Shown: positions 23,985-33,563 of the stretch, piece by piece | How positions within the stretch are numbered: position 1 is the stretch's first letter | Layout: every line of letters begins with the position of its first letter | NCBI GenBank assembly: GCA_964500435.1 | Contig: CAZCNL010000010.1 | Location: 1 to 64,000 of the forward strand | DNA length: 64,000 nucleotides | DNA from: GWF2-33-9 sp964500435 | Lineage (GTDB): Bacteria > Bacteroidota > Ignavibacteria > Kapaibacteriales > UBA2268 | Reading direction: 5' to 3' | The notes under the pieces: generated by a model | The model's input: the letters and a program-made list of their open reading frames with translations, nothing else | Told to the model about the DNA's origin: nothing | Database searches by the model: none | Program-made: the position numbers and the translations under genes

Positions 23985-26900
23985 ATGGCAAATAATAAAA
24001 TTCAAATATTGTTAGATTTATTAGTCAATTTGAAGAGCGACCCTGGTCAAATAAACCAGTTTGTAGCACAAATTGAACAGTCGGCCAAAAAGTTAAATAT
24101 CAGTATCGATACCGATAAGACAAAGAAAGCGGTAACCGATATGGTGAAGTCGCTCGATGAAGCTGAGACAGCTTTAAAGCAGATTAATAGCGTCCCGCTC
24201 GAAAAACTCGAATTGGAATTTAAGAATGTAGAGAGAGCGTCATCTGGTTTTATGGATAGGTTGGCGAAATTTGGTATGATCTCAATGGGCGTTGAGCAAT
24301 TTACGCAAACTATAAATCAGTTTCAGCAGCCATTTGCAGAGTTAGATAAGCAGGTGAGGAATATTGGTACTCTTGGCGTGAAAAACTTTCAGGAATTTGC
24401 CGATCGTGCAACAGAGCTTTCGATATCAGTTCCCGATTCGGCAGTTGCGATAGCCGAGGGTGTATATGATGCCATATCTGCGGGTACAATTAAGGTAAAG
24501 GATGGCGTTGCTGATGTTGCAGGCGGGATGCAGTTTGTCGAAACTGCTTCCAAATTAGCAGCTGCAGGTTTAACCACAACAAAGGACTCTATCAACGGTT
24601 TAACATCTGTTATGAATGCTTACGGGTTAGAAGCCAATCAGGCAGGAAAAGTAGCCGATACGTTTTTTGGAGCCGTAAATGTGGGGAAAACAACAATCCC
24701 TGAATTAAATGCATCGTTAGCCCAAGTGATACCAACGGCGGCGAGTTTCGGAGTAGAATTCGACCAGGTTGCTGCTTCGATAGCTACAATGACAAAACAG
24801 GGCACACCGACAGCTCAGGCTGCTACGCAGATTCGTGCAGCTCTTGTTGAGCTGGCAAAACCGGGTGCGGAATTAGCTCCAATATTACAAAAAGCGGGTG
24901 TTTCGTTGGATTCGTTAAAGAAAGAAGGGCTGCAGGAATCGTTTAAAAAGATTGGAATAGCTCTTGATTCTACAGGAAAATCAGCAACTCAGGTTTTCGG
25001 TTCGGTCGAGGCGGCGTCGGCAGTTATGCTTCTATCGGGTAAGAATGCAGCAATGGCAGCAAGCGATTTAGATTTAGTTAAAAACTCTATCGGTTCGACG
25101 GATGCAGCATTTGCGGTAGCTTCCGAAGGGATAGATTCAAAATCTAAAATGCTAATGAACTCCATTCAGGCAGGCTTTAATGAAGCAATGTCGGTTTTGG
25201 GGAGTTACGGACAGTTAGCATTATCTACGGCAGCTCAGGTGGCGCCGCTAATGACATCCTTTACAGGATTAGCAACTTTAATTCCTGCCGGGACTGTAGG
25301 GAAGGTAGGAGAATTAGGTAAGACGATTTTAACGAAGTTGGTACCGGGCTTGATGGGAGCTGCTACTGCACAAGGTTCGTTGAATGCTGTAATGGGCATG
25401 AATCCGATATTTGCTGTTACGTTAGCGGTGACGGGTTTAGTAGCTGGTTTAAAATTACTTTCAGAGGCACTTCACGAGACTGCACAAGAAAAATTAAAGG
25501 ATGCAGAATCACAAGATAAACTTATCGATAAAGAGATTGAGGCAAAAGAAAAGGAAATTGAGCTTGCAGAATCCAAACAAAAGCTTGTCGAAGAGTTCAA
25601 AAATACCGGCGAATCTGCTATGGAAAATGTCGAAATGATGACCAAATTATCACAAGCTTATCCCGGTGTGATTGATGCTTCAAAATCATATCAAGAAAAT
25701 CTTGCCGCTCTGTCAGCGGCATCAAACAAAACAAAGGAAGACCTTGCAAAGTTGACCACAGAAATCGGAACCCTTGCCGAGAAAAAACTCGACCTCCAAC
25801 TAAAAATATCTAACCTCAAAGTTGATGTGGAAAAACAGAACATTGAAAATACTTTAAAAGATGCATTCAAAATCTGGGGACTTTCCGATGCAAGTGAGTG
25901 GATTTTCGGTACTAGCACAGCTAGACAAATGGGCGAGCAAATTATAAAACCTTATACAGATGCTATTTCTAATGCAAAGAATTCAAAAGAACTTGAAAAA
26001 GCTTCCCTCGATTTTCAAATGGCAATATTCAATTCGAAGGATTTCGAAAAATTAACAGCAGAAGAAAAAACCAAGATGCTCAAAGGCATCAATAAAATGG
26101 TTGAAGCAAGAAAATCTGCCATGGATAGTGCAAATCAAAATGCAGGTAAAGACTTTGAAGTTCTTAAAGACAGTGGTATGCAAACAGGTCAGATAATTGA
26201 TTTCCTTGCAAAGAAATACAACGCCACAAAAGAAGAAATTAAAGGCATAATCGATGCACAGGAAAGATCGAAACAGGAAACAATTGAGCAGACTGCAAGC
26301 GTGGAAAGTTTGGCGGCGGCCTGGAACAAAGTAAAAGCTGATGCAAAAAAATCTCTGGATGAAAACGCAGGTGCTATGGCTGAATTGCTTTCGAAAGGAA
26401 AAGAGAATTGGACTCAGGAAGATTTTGATAAGTGGGACCAGTATAAGAAAGCAGGCTTCAATGCTCATAAAGCTATCGTGGAGCAAGCTAAAATTGATGA
26501 ACAGGTGCAAAAAGCATTAGGTATTACTGTCGCTAAAAATTCAAGTGAAAAGAAATCGCAGTTAGAGTTACTGACAAAGGAATTTGAGCTTTACAAACAA
26601 AAAGCAAAGTATGATAGCGATATTGTTGAATCTGAGAAGCAACTATCATTCATTCTGCAAGAGCGGGAAAAAACTACTTATGATGATTTGGCTGCCCAAG
26701 AAAGAAAGATTCAGTTGGCGAAGGATGAAAAAGAGAAATTTCTTGAAATTTACAAGGCGTTAGTAAGTGAAAATGAAAGTGGCGGCTTGGACATTTCGCC
26801 TAAATTGAAGAAAGAAGATAGGATGAAATTAGAAAATGATTACAAGCAGATTATTTTGAATTTGAAGAATGAATCGAATAAGGAGCTTGAATTAAAGGCT

Positions 26901-28346
26901 AAGATAAAATTAGACCAGGAGGAATTTAATAAGAGTTTTGCTGAATTTAAAAAACAGCAGCTCGAATACGACATTACACTGGGACTCAAAAACCCTGACG
27001 AAATGGTTACTTTGCTACAAGAGCAATTGACTAAGATTGACCAGAAAATTGCAGAGACAAAAGCGAAAATGGAAAAACTCGGTGTTTTACCTGCTGATGC
27101 GACACCTGAAATGAAGGCTCAAATCGCATCTTTAGATAAAAGTCTTTTAGCATTGTCGCAAGAGAGGTTCAATTTAGAGAAAGACATTTCTTCGAAGAAA
27201 AAAGCAATTTACGACGATGAGCTCAAAGCAATCGCAACCGCCTCAGAGGATGAAACAAAGATTGTTGAAGAGAAATACAGCAAAACAAGCGAATCATTAA
27301 AGCGGTTCAACGAGCTTTGGACTAAGTCAAGTTCTGTCAAGATTGATTACCAAAAAGACCAGCAATTAAATGATTTGAAAAGTATAGAAGATGAGAAATT
27401 AAAGGTGCTTGATAGTTATAAAGAAATGGGAGTTATATCCGCAGAGGATTATGAGGCAAGAAAAACAAGAATCACGGAAGAAGGTGAGGCAAAGAGAGCA
27501 GCAATTGAAGAAAAAGCACGTCAGGACAAACTGAGAAATGACGCATTAGCCAAAGGTATGGAAAAGGAGAACGAGAGAAAGCATTCACTTGACTTAGCAA
27601 ATATTACGAAAAAATCAGCTGAAGAGCAAATGAATATTTTGAATGCTAAAAAACTCAAACAGGGCGGATTTTTAGATATAGCAGATAAAACGCAGTTAGA
27701 TAATTTGAAGGAGCAATTCGATAAAGCAAATGATGTTATAGCTATGAATGCGAATTCGCTGATAACAGCAACTGAAATTGCAGGTACTGGTTTTGCCGAC
27801 GCAATTACGCAATTTATGGCAGGTGATTCGAAAGGTGCAATTGATGCTTTGAGGGCATCTTGGGGAGAGATATTGGGAGTATTTGCAGCAGGTTTAAAGA
27901 AATGGGCATCAGGTTTGGTACTTGAATTACTCTTCGGGGAATTGTCGGCACTATCACCAACTGGATTTTTAGCATTAGTTGCAGTTCCGGTTTTAAAATC
28001 AATTGCCGAGGGGGCAATCGGAGCGATAATAGACCCATTCCTAAATGATATAACAAGTTTTGCGACTGGTGCAAAATTCGACCAACCGACGCTTTTAAAT
28101 GGCAATATTCAAGTTGGAGATGCGGCTTTAAATGGCGGAAAAAATAGAGAGTGGCTTCTTAATGACAGGGATTTTCAGATGGCATTAAGACTATCGGCAG
28201 CAACAGCCACGATGTCGGTTGTTGCCGAGATGAGAGCAATGACAGCGATGCTGGCAAATCAGAAATTAGAAACAAAGTTAACTGGCAGAGATGCGAGAAT
28301 AATGCTAATAAGAGAGCAATCAGCAGTCAATAAAAGAGCAAAATAA
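23985..28346 (+). CDS. Tail tape measure protein, TP901-type
   Basis: 1453 residues from ATG 23985, chosen because AAGGAG lies 7 bases before it; a TTG at 23961 is too early. Residues about 100-350 are the TP901 core: SVPDSAVAIAEGVYDAISAG, then TSVMNAYGLEANQAGKVADT and PTAASFGVEFDQVAASIATM. Hydrophobic segments follow near 425-500. Long coiled-coil helices fill 515-1250, and a Gly/Ala-rich membrane-like region lies near 1290-1370. Length sets tail length. The end of the gene lies in a 21-base direct repeat. Confidence 0.9.
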   Translation: MANNKIQILLDLLVNLKSDPGQINQFVAQIEQSAKKLNISIDTDKTKKAVTDMVKSLDEAETALKQINSVPLEKLELEFKNVERASSGFMDRLAKFGMISMGVEQFTQTINQFQQPFAELDKQVRNIGTLGVKNFQEFADRATELSISVPDSAVAIAEGVYDAISAGTIKVKDGVADVAGGMQFVETASKLAAAGLTTTKDSINGLTSVMNAYGLEANQAGKVADTFFGAVNVGKTTIPELNASLAQVIPTAASFGVEFDQVAASIATMTKQGTPTAQAATQIRAALVELAKPGAELAPILQKAGVSLDSLKKEGLQESFKKIGIALDSTGKSATQVFGSVEAASAVMLLSGKNAAMAASDLDLVKNSIGSTDAAFAVASEGIDSKSKMLMNSIQAGFNEAMSVLGSYGQLALSTAAQVAPLMTSFTGLATLIPAGTVGKVGELGKTILTKLVPGLMGAATAQGSLNAVMGMNPIFAVTLAVTGLVAGLKLLSEALHETAQEKLKDAESQDKLIDKEIEAKEKEIELAESKQKLVEEFKNTGESAMENVEMMTKLSQAYPGVIDASKSYQENLAALSAASNKTKEDLAKLTTEIGTLAEKKLDLQLKISNLKVDVEKQNIENTLKDAFKIWGLSDASEWIFGTSTARQMGEQIIKPYTDAISNAKNSKELEKASLDFQMAIFNSKDFEKLTAEEKTKMLKGINKMVEARKSAMDSANQNAGKDFEVLKDSGMQTGQIIDFLAKKYNATKEEIKGIIDAQERSKQETIEQTASVESLAAAWNKVKADAKKSLDENAGAMAELLSKGKENWTQEDFDKWDQYKKAGFNAHKAIVEQAKIDEQVQKALGITVAKNSSEKKSQLELLTKEFELYKQKAKYDSDIVESEKQLSFILQEREKTTYDDLAAQERKIQLAKDEKEKFLEIYKALVSENESGGLDISPKLKKEDRMKLENDYKQIILNLKNESNKELELKAKIKLDQEEFNKSFAEFKKQQLEYDITLGLKNPDEMVTLLQEQLTKIDQKIAETKAKMEKLGVLPADATPEMKAQIASLDKSLLALSQERFNLEKDISSKKKAIYDDELKAIATASEDETKIVEEKYSKTSESLKRFNELWTKSSSVKIDYQKDQQLNDLKSIEDEKLKVLDSYKEMGVISAEDYEARKTRITEEGEAKRAAIEEKARQDKLRNDALAKGMEKENERKHSLDLANITKKSAEEQMNILNAKKLKQGGFLDIADKTQLDNLKEQFDKANDVIAMNANSLITATEIAGTGFADAITQFMAGDSKGAIDALRASWGEILGVFAAGLKKWASGLVLELLFGELSALSPTGFLALVAVPVLKSIAEGAIGAIIDPFLNDITSFATGAKFDQPTLLNGNIQVGDAALNGGKNREWLLNDRDFQMALRLSAATATMSVVAEMRAMTAMLANQKLETKLTGRDARIMLIREQSAVNKRAK

Positions 28347-28413
28347 TTTGGGAACGAAAAAGGGAAATAAAAGAGCAAAATAATTTGGGAACAGAGCAAA
28401 ATAATTTGGTAAC
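28335..28413 (+). repeat. Three direct repeats of 21 bases at the tape measure end
   Basis: AGAGCAAAATAATTTGGGAAC occurs at 28335-28355 and 28372-28392, and with one change (GGTAAC) at 28393-28413. The first two copies share five more bases upstream. The tape measure stop codon lies in the first copy. The spacing is irregular (37 then 21), so this is a small duplication and not a CRISPR array. Confidence 0.8.
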
Positions 28414-28657
28414 GGATAGTATTAATAGATTTATTCGTCCAAAGTACACTTGGCAAACGAAAAAATATACACGTCCAAGTGATGCACCAGAATTAAATGA
28501 ATTTTACTTTGATAATGATGCGGCAGTTTATTTGGATAAAATTCAAATGAGAGTAATATACAAAGAAAAATTTGGTTTTGCAGAAATTTTAATTCGTCAC
28601 AGGAGCGTTTGGGGCGAAATATATTACAAATGGAAATTTAAGCAAATCGGAGCATAA
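28385..28657 (+). CDS. Small hypothetical protein at the prophage right edge
   Basis: Up to 90 residues, starting with TTG inside the repeat; the true start is uncertain. The body (RPKYTWQTKKYTRPSDAPEL, then DKIQMRVIYKEKFGFAEILI) is basic and beta-rich with no family recognised. It is the last frame before the boundary terminator. Its base composition is nearer to the host than to the phage genes, so it may be a host remnant. Confidence 0.4.
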   Translation: MGTEQNNLVTDSINRFIRPKYTWQTKKYTRPSDAPELNEFYFDNDAAVYLDKIQMRVIYKEKFGFAEILIRHRSVWGEIYYKWKFKQIGA

Positions 28658-28666
28658 GTAAAAAAA

Positions 28667-28698
28667 CACCCCAAAAGTAATATAAAACTTTTGGGGTG
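28667..28698 (-). terminator. Terminator of the DUF11 gene, bidirectional stem
   Basis: CACCCCAAAAGT (28667-28678) and ACTTTTGGGGTG (28687-28698), a perfect 12-bp stem, with seven T on the minus strand side. It ends transcription of 28724-33358 and shields it from the prophage. Confidence 0.85.
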
Positions 28699-28723
28699 AT
28701 TTGTATCAAGTCAAAGTTCAGTT

Positions 28724-31700
28724 TTACCGAACAATCGACATTGTCTTCGTTGAAATTTCATTGTTGATTTGCAAAGTAACAATATAACTGCCGGGTACTA
28801 ACTTACTTATATCAATATTTTGTATGTAGCTGCCTCGGTCAAATGCTTTATTGCTGAAAACAGTTATAACTTCCTTTCCTTGCATATCGACAACACTTAA
28901 CTTCACGCTTTCAGTGAAATTCATTAAAGTGAAAGTAATTGTCGCAGTTGTTTTTGCGGGATTTGGGGTGATGAAGTCCAAATATCCACTTGAATTATTG
29001 CCACTTTCGCTTTGTTGAATACTGGAAATTGGATTGGATAATGTTAAACCGCCGTTGGATATTTTTTGCATATTATTATCGTATGTAACAAATTCAATTT
29101 GGGCATTGGTTTCATCAACACCAGCAAGGGTAATGTAAATTGGTTTGACGAGTACACCGGGCTCTACGCTAACAATTCCTTGTGACGGAACAGTAACTAT
29201 GTAAGAGCCGTCTTCGAGAAGTTGCGGGATAAGATAAGTTGCACCATTTAAAGAACTTGGTGGTCCAACTGCGATAATTTTTTGATTGCCTGTTGGTTTG
29301 ATACTTATTGCAGATATGTTTTCCTCGTAACCATTTGTATTATTAACATATAATGCATAAGTAAAGACTTTATCGGGATGAGTAGTTTCGTCTATTCCAA
29401 CTTTATCTAAATCAGTGATAGGAACACGAGCATTATATTTTATAGGTTCTGTTGTGAAAATGTCTTCAAAACCTTCAACTTGATAATAATACCTTACGTA
29501 TAATGTAAATTGTTTAATTTGACTAATATTATTAAAGTTCAACGCAATAGCTGCAATATCACCAGGTTTAACAAGAACATCGATATAACCAATATTTCCT
29601 TGAATTGCTCCATCTTGATTATTATATTTCAATGAGTTAAGAGGAACTTCTTGAGAATTAATCTCTACTCCGACAATTTTTATATTATTTTCCTGGTCAT
29701 TTGGATTTACGACCCATAAATTGCCATTTGTAAAGTCATCCATAATTAAACTTGTTTGAGAAGGAACTTCGGATTGAACGACATTCGAGCTTGTTGCTTT
29801 TTCATTTTGTAATCCTCTTGGATTGAAATTAAGTGAAGTTGAAGCATCCCAAGGCAAAGGTTTCCATTTTCGAATTATTGTATAAGAAATTAAAGTGTCG
29901 CAAGTGTTGCAATCGCAATCAGTGAAACTGTATCGAACAGAGAATTTCAAAGTATCATAGAATTTCAATGCCGCAACAGATGGGAAGAGCATACTCAATG
30001 AATATTGTGCTCCTTTGTTCCAATCGATACATTCACCAGGACCCCAAATTGCTTCACGGCTAAATAAACTTAAAAGCTGCGGACCAGGTGCGGGCGAAAT
30101 AATTAAGGAACCACCAATAATATCACCAAATATTCTTTGCCAAGGAGTATTATATCTTCTAAGTTGTGCTGAAACAATTGTTGCAGAGAATTTCTTAATT
30201 TTCGAAGGACCGGCAAAGATTGTGCCACTAAGTCCGACTAAACCATTTGCAGTCCAAGTAATTTTCGGGTCCTTAATCGTATGTATAAATTTCAAGCAAC
30301 AATCATCTGGGTTTGTTGTTGGGCAATCAGGTAAATCTAATTTTACGCTATCTCGACAAACAACTCCATTGCATAAAATTGTATAATTTAGCATAATTGG
30401 ATTGTTCGATGATGTATGCTCGAAAGTAGTGTTTATTGTCCAAGGTGAAGATGCCAAACTAAATGAACCAGTTGAGAAGTTGCCATCAGGCGAGCTTATC
30501 AGCAATGTCGCAGGTGTGCAGCTTGATGCTTGTATTTGAATTGCAAATTCAGGGTTTCCTGCGGCATTAATACCAATGCATTTAACTGACTTGCTTATTA
30601 ATTTTTCGATGCAAGGATTTTGTCCGCTGCAAGGTGGCAAATCTCGCATTATACTATCTGTGCATTGCACTCCATTATTGCAAGCAATTGTATAGTAAAT
30701 TTTTATTGGATTATTGCTACTTGTGTGGATGAAATTAGGGTTAATTGTCCAAGGATTCGACGTAATATTGAAACTTGATGGTGAAAAGCTTCCATCAGGC
30801 GAATTCAAAGTAATTGTTCCAGGCACACAACTTGTTGCTGTTATGCTCATAGAATAAACCCAAGCACCATTTGCACCTTGTTCTTTGCATTTTACATTGA
30901 ATTGAATTAAGCTATCGATGCAATGTCCTTGAGAATTTGTCGAATCGATTTGCAAGCAAACAGGCGATGATTCAGTTTGACCTGCAAGTTGGAATGATGT
31001 TAAATTACTTTGAATTAAATGTTTCGTAAATCCACTTGCAGCAAATGAATTACAAGCAGTTTCGTTTGCTTTAGCATTAGGAGACACTTGTGCCGAAAAT
31101 TCAACATTTGCGGAAGTTGAAATAGAATTACTTCCGAAATGTGCTGCAAGATTTTTATCCCCAGCAGTCCAATTCGCTAACCAAGAACCACCAGATCCGC
31201 AGCCAATATTGAAAGCAAAGCCAGGTGAGCCAACAGGCTGTAAATTATTTACATTTGCAAGTCCAGTATTGAATGGATTATTCCACTGCGAAAATGTTGG
31301 GGACGATGCAATAAAACTGTTGTAGGTTACATCAAATTGACTTCCACGACTTGAGCATGTTTGTAAAATCTTCGAATCGGCTGTTCCAGCGTCTTTTGGT
31401 AATAAATCTGCAAAAGTAACGTAGCGGAGTGCTGCAGTTCCTGTCGAATTTAATTGTAATTTATAATCAACAATACTACCAGCAGAAACAGTAGCTGACG
31501 AAGAATAATTTGGAGCAGTATGCTTTTTAACAGCTTTGTTTAAATTATAACCAATTACACCGGCGACCAATACATATTCTGTGTTAGAAGTATACGTCGA
31601 ATTACCTAAATTTCCACCACTTAAAGTGAAGGAATTAGGAATGTTGCCAAGTGCCGAAGTATCACGTACTTTCACATCAAATTCGATGAAATAATATGGT

Positions 31701-33358
31701 ACTCCACCGGTTCCATACATCCCGCATGCTGAATAAAATATATTTTGACAAACGGGTGCTATGCTTGGTAAATTTATAGTAATTTGATTCGATGTTGGAT
31801 TATAATTTAAATTAACACCGCTCCAATTGCTTGTTGTTGTGCAAGGTGAGTTCCAAGAATTTGTTGTATAATATGACGGATTGCCAATATACTGTAAATT
31901 CGGGTCTAATTGGTCAGTAATTGTGGTACCTGTAAGTGGCAATCCCCCTATATTTTGAATTCTCAATCTATAACGGAAAATTGCACCAGGTGTGTAGCTT
32001 GTTTGCTTATTGCAAACTTCTTTCCATAAGCAAGGAGTAGGTGCCGGGGCATCTACAACAAATGAAGTGCAATATTGAAGAGGATTTATTCCCGGTGCTG
32101 TCATATATGCACAGTTCGTAATTGTGGAACCGATTGTTGCATTTGTTGGAATTGTGAAATTAATATAAATATAACCACAAGTTCCAGGAGCTAATGTATC
32201 AGTAGCAGTAACGATATTGCCACTTAATGTCGCTGATAAATTATACATAAAGCCAAGGCTATAACCTGAAAGTTGTGAAGGTAAGGTATCTTTAATTGTA
32301 ACAATTAATGAAGTAGTTCCGGTATTGCAAGCATAAATTAGATATTGACCAGCGCAACCAGGTTGCCTGTTTGTATAAACCCATTTGCTTAATGAGCCGG
32401 TTGTAAAGGAAACTAATGAGACGCAAGTTTGATTACTTGTGGTCGAAAAATTGCTGCAAGGTTGATTTATAGGACCAAGTCCTCCGGTCAATGTTGCGGA
32501 ATTGGTAATATTCGTACCGGTTGGGAATTGAGCAAGTGGATAATACACTTTAATTTGGCAACAAACAGTGTTGTAGCCTTGTGTTGCTGATAAGTTACCT
32601 ACATTCCAAGTAATTACATTTCCACTTTGAGTAGCACCGCAAGTTGAGCTCACAAGAGTCGCCCCTGAAGGTAAAGTGTCATAAACTATCCCGCCAACTA
32701 AATTGAGTTGACCGGTAGTTCCAAAGTCTTTGTAAACACAAAGTTGATAAGTAATTGTGTCCGAGCCAGATGCATAATTACAATTTCCACCTTGCCATGC
32801 GGCTCCGAGAGGATATTTGTTTATATGCCATGGGTTTACTGCTAATGCCTTTGTTAAAACAAATCCTGTGCAAAATTCATAGGTTTTGCCAAGAAGCAGC
32901 CCAGTCAGGCAAACATTATTGCGAACAGATTCATTAGGACAAGTTACACCATTAGGGAAGGCTACTTGAATTGTAATAGAGCCGGCACAGGCATTTGGAA
33001 CGCTTGCCCAAGATAATGAATATGTTCCACCCATTTGATTTGCGGCGGGTGACGCCACAGTCGGTGTTCCACAAGCATTACTATATGAAGCAGACAAGAA
33101 CATCAAGCCCGGTGGAAGGTTATCAGTAATAGTAACATTGCTTGCACCTGCGGGAATCGAGTAATATATGGTATAGCTAAATGGTTGTCCTGTTGCAATT
33201 GCTGTATCGCTAACAACTTTTTTAATCCAAAAGCCACCTTGTGTAGCTTCTTGAGACCAAGAAGTTTGACTGAAAGCCAAATAACTTGTTCCCAAAAAAA
33301 TAATCAACAAAATGATTGTGGATTTTAGTTGTTTTAGGAAGGCTAACTTTTTATACAT
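28724..33358 (-). CDS. Giant secreted DUF11-repeat surface protein with T9SS sorting domain
   Basis: 1544 residues. Signal peptide within residues 1-31 (STIILLIIFLGTSYLAFSQ). Residues about 45-700 hold several DUF11-type repeats (GQPFSYTIYYSIPAG then VTITDNLPPGLMFLSAS; the motif 'TDxLPxGL' recurs), a fold of bacterial surface stalks. Residues about 810-905 and 914-1012 are a tandem Cys-containing repeat (both with 'SPDGxFS' and 'HTSSNNPI'). The last ~80 residues (LDFITPNPAKTTATITF ... TKTMSIVR) are a T9SS type A sorting domain. Likely an exported adhesin or surface-layer-like protein; ligand unknown. Confidence 0.85.
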   Translation of the reverse strand: MYKKLAFLKQLKSTIILLIIFLGTSYLAFSQTSWSQEATQGGFWIKKVVSDTAIATGQPFSYTIYYSIPAGASNVTITDNLPPGLMFLSASYSNACGTPTVASPAANQMGGTYSLSWASVPNACAGSITIQVAFPNGVTCPNESVRNNVCLTGLLLGKTYEFCTGFVLTKALAVNPWHINKYPLGAAWQGGNCNYASGSDTITYQLCVYKDFGTTGQLNLVGGIVYDTLPSGATLVSSTCGATQSGNVITWNVGNLSATQGYNTVCCQIKVYYPLAQFPTGTNITNSATLTGGLGPINQPCSNFSTTSNQTCVSLVSFTTGSLSKWVYTNRQPGCAGQYLIYACNTGTTSLIVTIKDTLPSQLSGYSLGFMYNLSATLSGNIVTATDTLAPGTCGYIYINFTIPTNATIGSTITNCAYMTAPGINPLQYCTSFVVDAPAPTPCLWKEVCNKQTSYTPGAIFRYRLRIQNIGGLPLTGTTITDQLDPNLQYIGNPSYYTTNSWNSPCTTTSNWSGVNLNYNPTSNQITINLPSIAPVCQNIFYSACGMYGTGGVPYYFIEFDVKVRDTSALGNIPNSFTLSGGNLGNSTYTSNTEYVLVAGVIGYNLNKAVKKHTAPNYSSSATVSAGSIVDYKLQLNSTGTAALRYVTFADLLPKDAGTADSKILQTCSSRGSQFDVTYNSFIASSPTFSQWNNPFNTGLANVNNLQPVGSPGFAFNIGCGSGGSWLANWTAGDKNLAAHFGSNSISTSANVEFSAQVSPNAKANETACNSFAASGFTKHLIQSNLTSFQLAGQTESSPVCLQIDSTNSQGHCIDSLIQFNVKCKEQGANGAWVYSMSITATSCVPGTITLNSPDGSFSPSSFNITSNPWTINPNFIHTSSNNPIKIYYTIACNNGVQCTDSIMRDLPPCSGQNPCIEKLISKSVKCIGINAAGNPEFAIQIQASSCTPATLLISSPDGNFSTGSFSLASSPWTINTTFEHTSSNNPIMLNYTILCNGVVCRDSVKLDLPDCPTTNPDDCCLKFIHTIKDPKITWTANGLVGLSGTIFAGPSKIKKFSATIVSAQLRRYNTPWQRIFGDIIGGSLIISPAPGPQLLSLFSREAIWGPGECIDWNKGAQYSLSMLFPSVAALKFYDTLKFSVRYSFTDCDCNTCDTLISYTIIRKWKPLPWDASTSLNFNPRGLQNEKATSSNVVQSEVPSQTSLIMDDFTNGNLWVVNPNDQENNIKIVGVEINSQEVPLNSLKYNNQDGAIQGNIGYIDVLVKPGDIAAIALNFNNISQIKQFTLYVRYYYQVEGFEDIFTTEPIKYNARVPITDLDKVGIDETTHPDKVFTYALYVNNTNGYEENISAISIKPTGNQKIIAVGPPSSLNGATYLIPQLLEDGSYIVTVPSQGIVSVEPGVLVKPIYITLAGVDETNAQIEFVTYDNNMQKISNGGLTLSNPISSIQQSESGNNSSGYLDFITPNPAKTTATITFTLMNFTESVKLSVVDMQGKEVITVFSNKAFDRGSYIQNIDISKLVPGSYIVTLQINNEISTKTMSIVR

Positions 33359-33563
33359 AAATCCTCCAAAATAAATTAATCATTAGAAATAATCGTTTTA
33401 ATTATTAATATATTTCAAATATACAAAATTTTTTTAATTTACAACAAAAATATTTAGTAATGACTAAAATTATCTTTTTAAATGGCTAATTTATTATTAA
33501 ACCTATAAAAGATTTGTTTTTGTAATTTGCATTTTTGAAAAAGTTAAAAATTATAAGTATAAA

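Larger units (their letters stand above)
4355..28660. mobile_element. Mu-related prophage, late module only
   Basis: A contiguous block of phage genes that is visibly richer in G+C and in AGGAG ribosome sites than its flanks. Mu-type hallmarks are a DUF935 (gp29-like) portal, a gp28-like terminase, gp36- and gp37-like proteins and a MuF protein. No repressor, Ner, MuA transposase, MuB or integrase is visible, and the left end is a gene fragment. All late genes are open, so the decay is a deletion of the early region, not general mutation. I find no direct repeat that marks the ends. The right limit is set by the terminator before the host gene at 28724. Confidence 0.85.

Noticed and set aside
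26052..26510. Minus-strand ORF of 152 codons inside the tape measure gene
   Set aside because: It is a shadow of the coiled-coil coding strand (Phe/Leu/Ser-rich, no ribosome site); so are the minus-strand frames at 27521-28105 and 25691-25918.
28335..28413. CRISPR array
   Set aside because: Only three repeats, irregular spacing of 37 and 21 bases, and the repeats lie in coding sequence with no cas genes.
4355..28660. Tailocin or gene transfer agent
   Set aside because: A full packaging set (terminase, portal, scaffold, capsid) excludes a tailocin; nothing specific supports a GTA beyond missing early genes, and Mu-type genes point to a prophage remnant.
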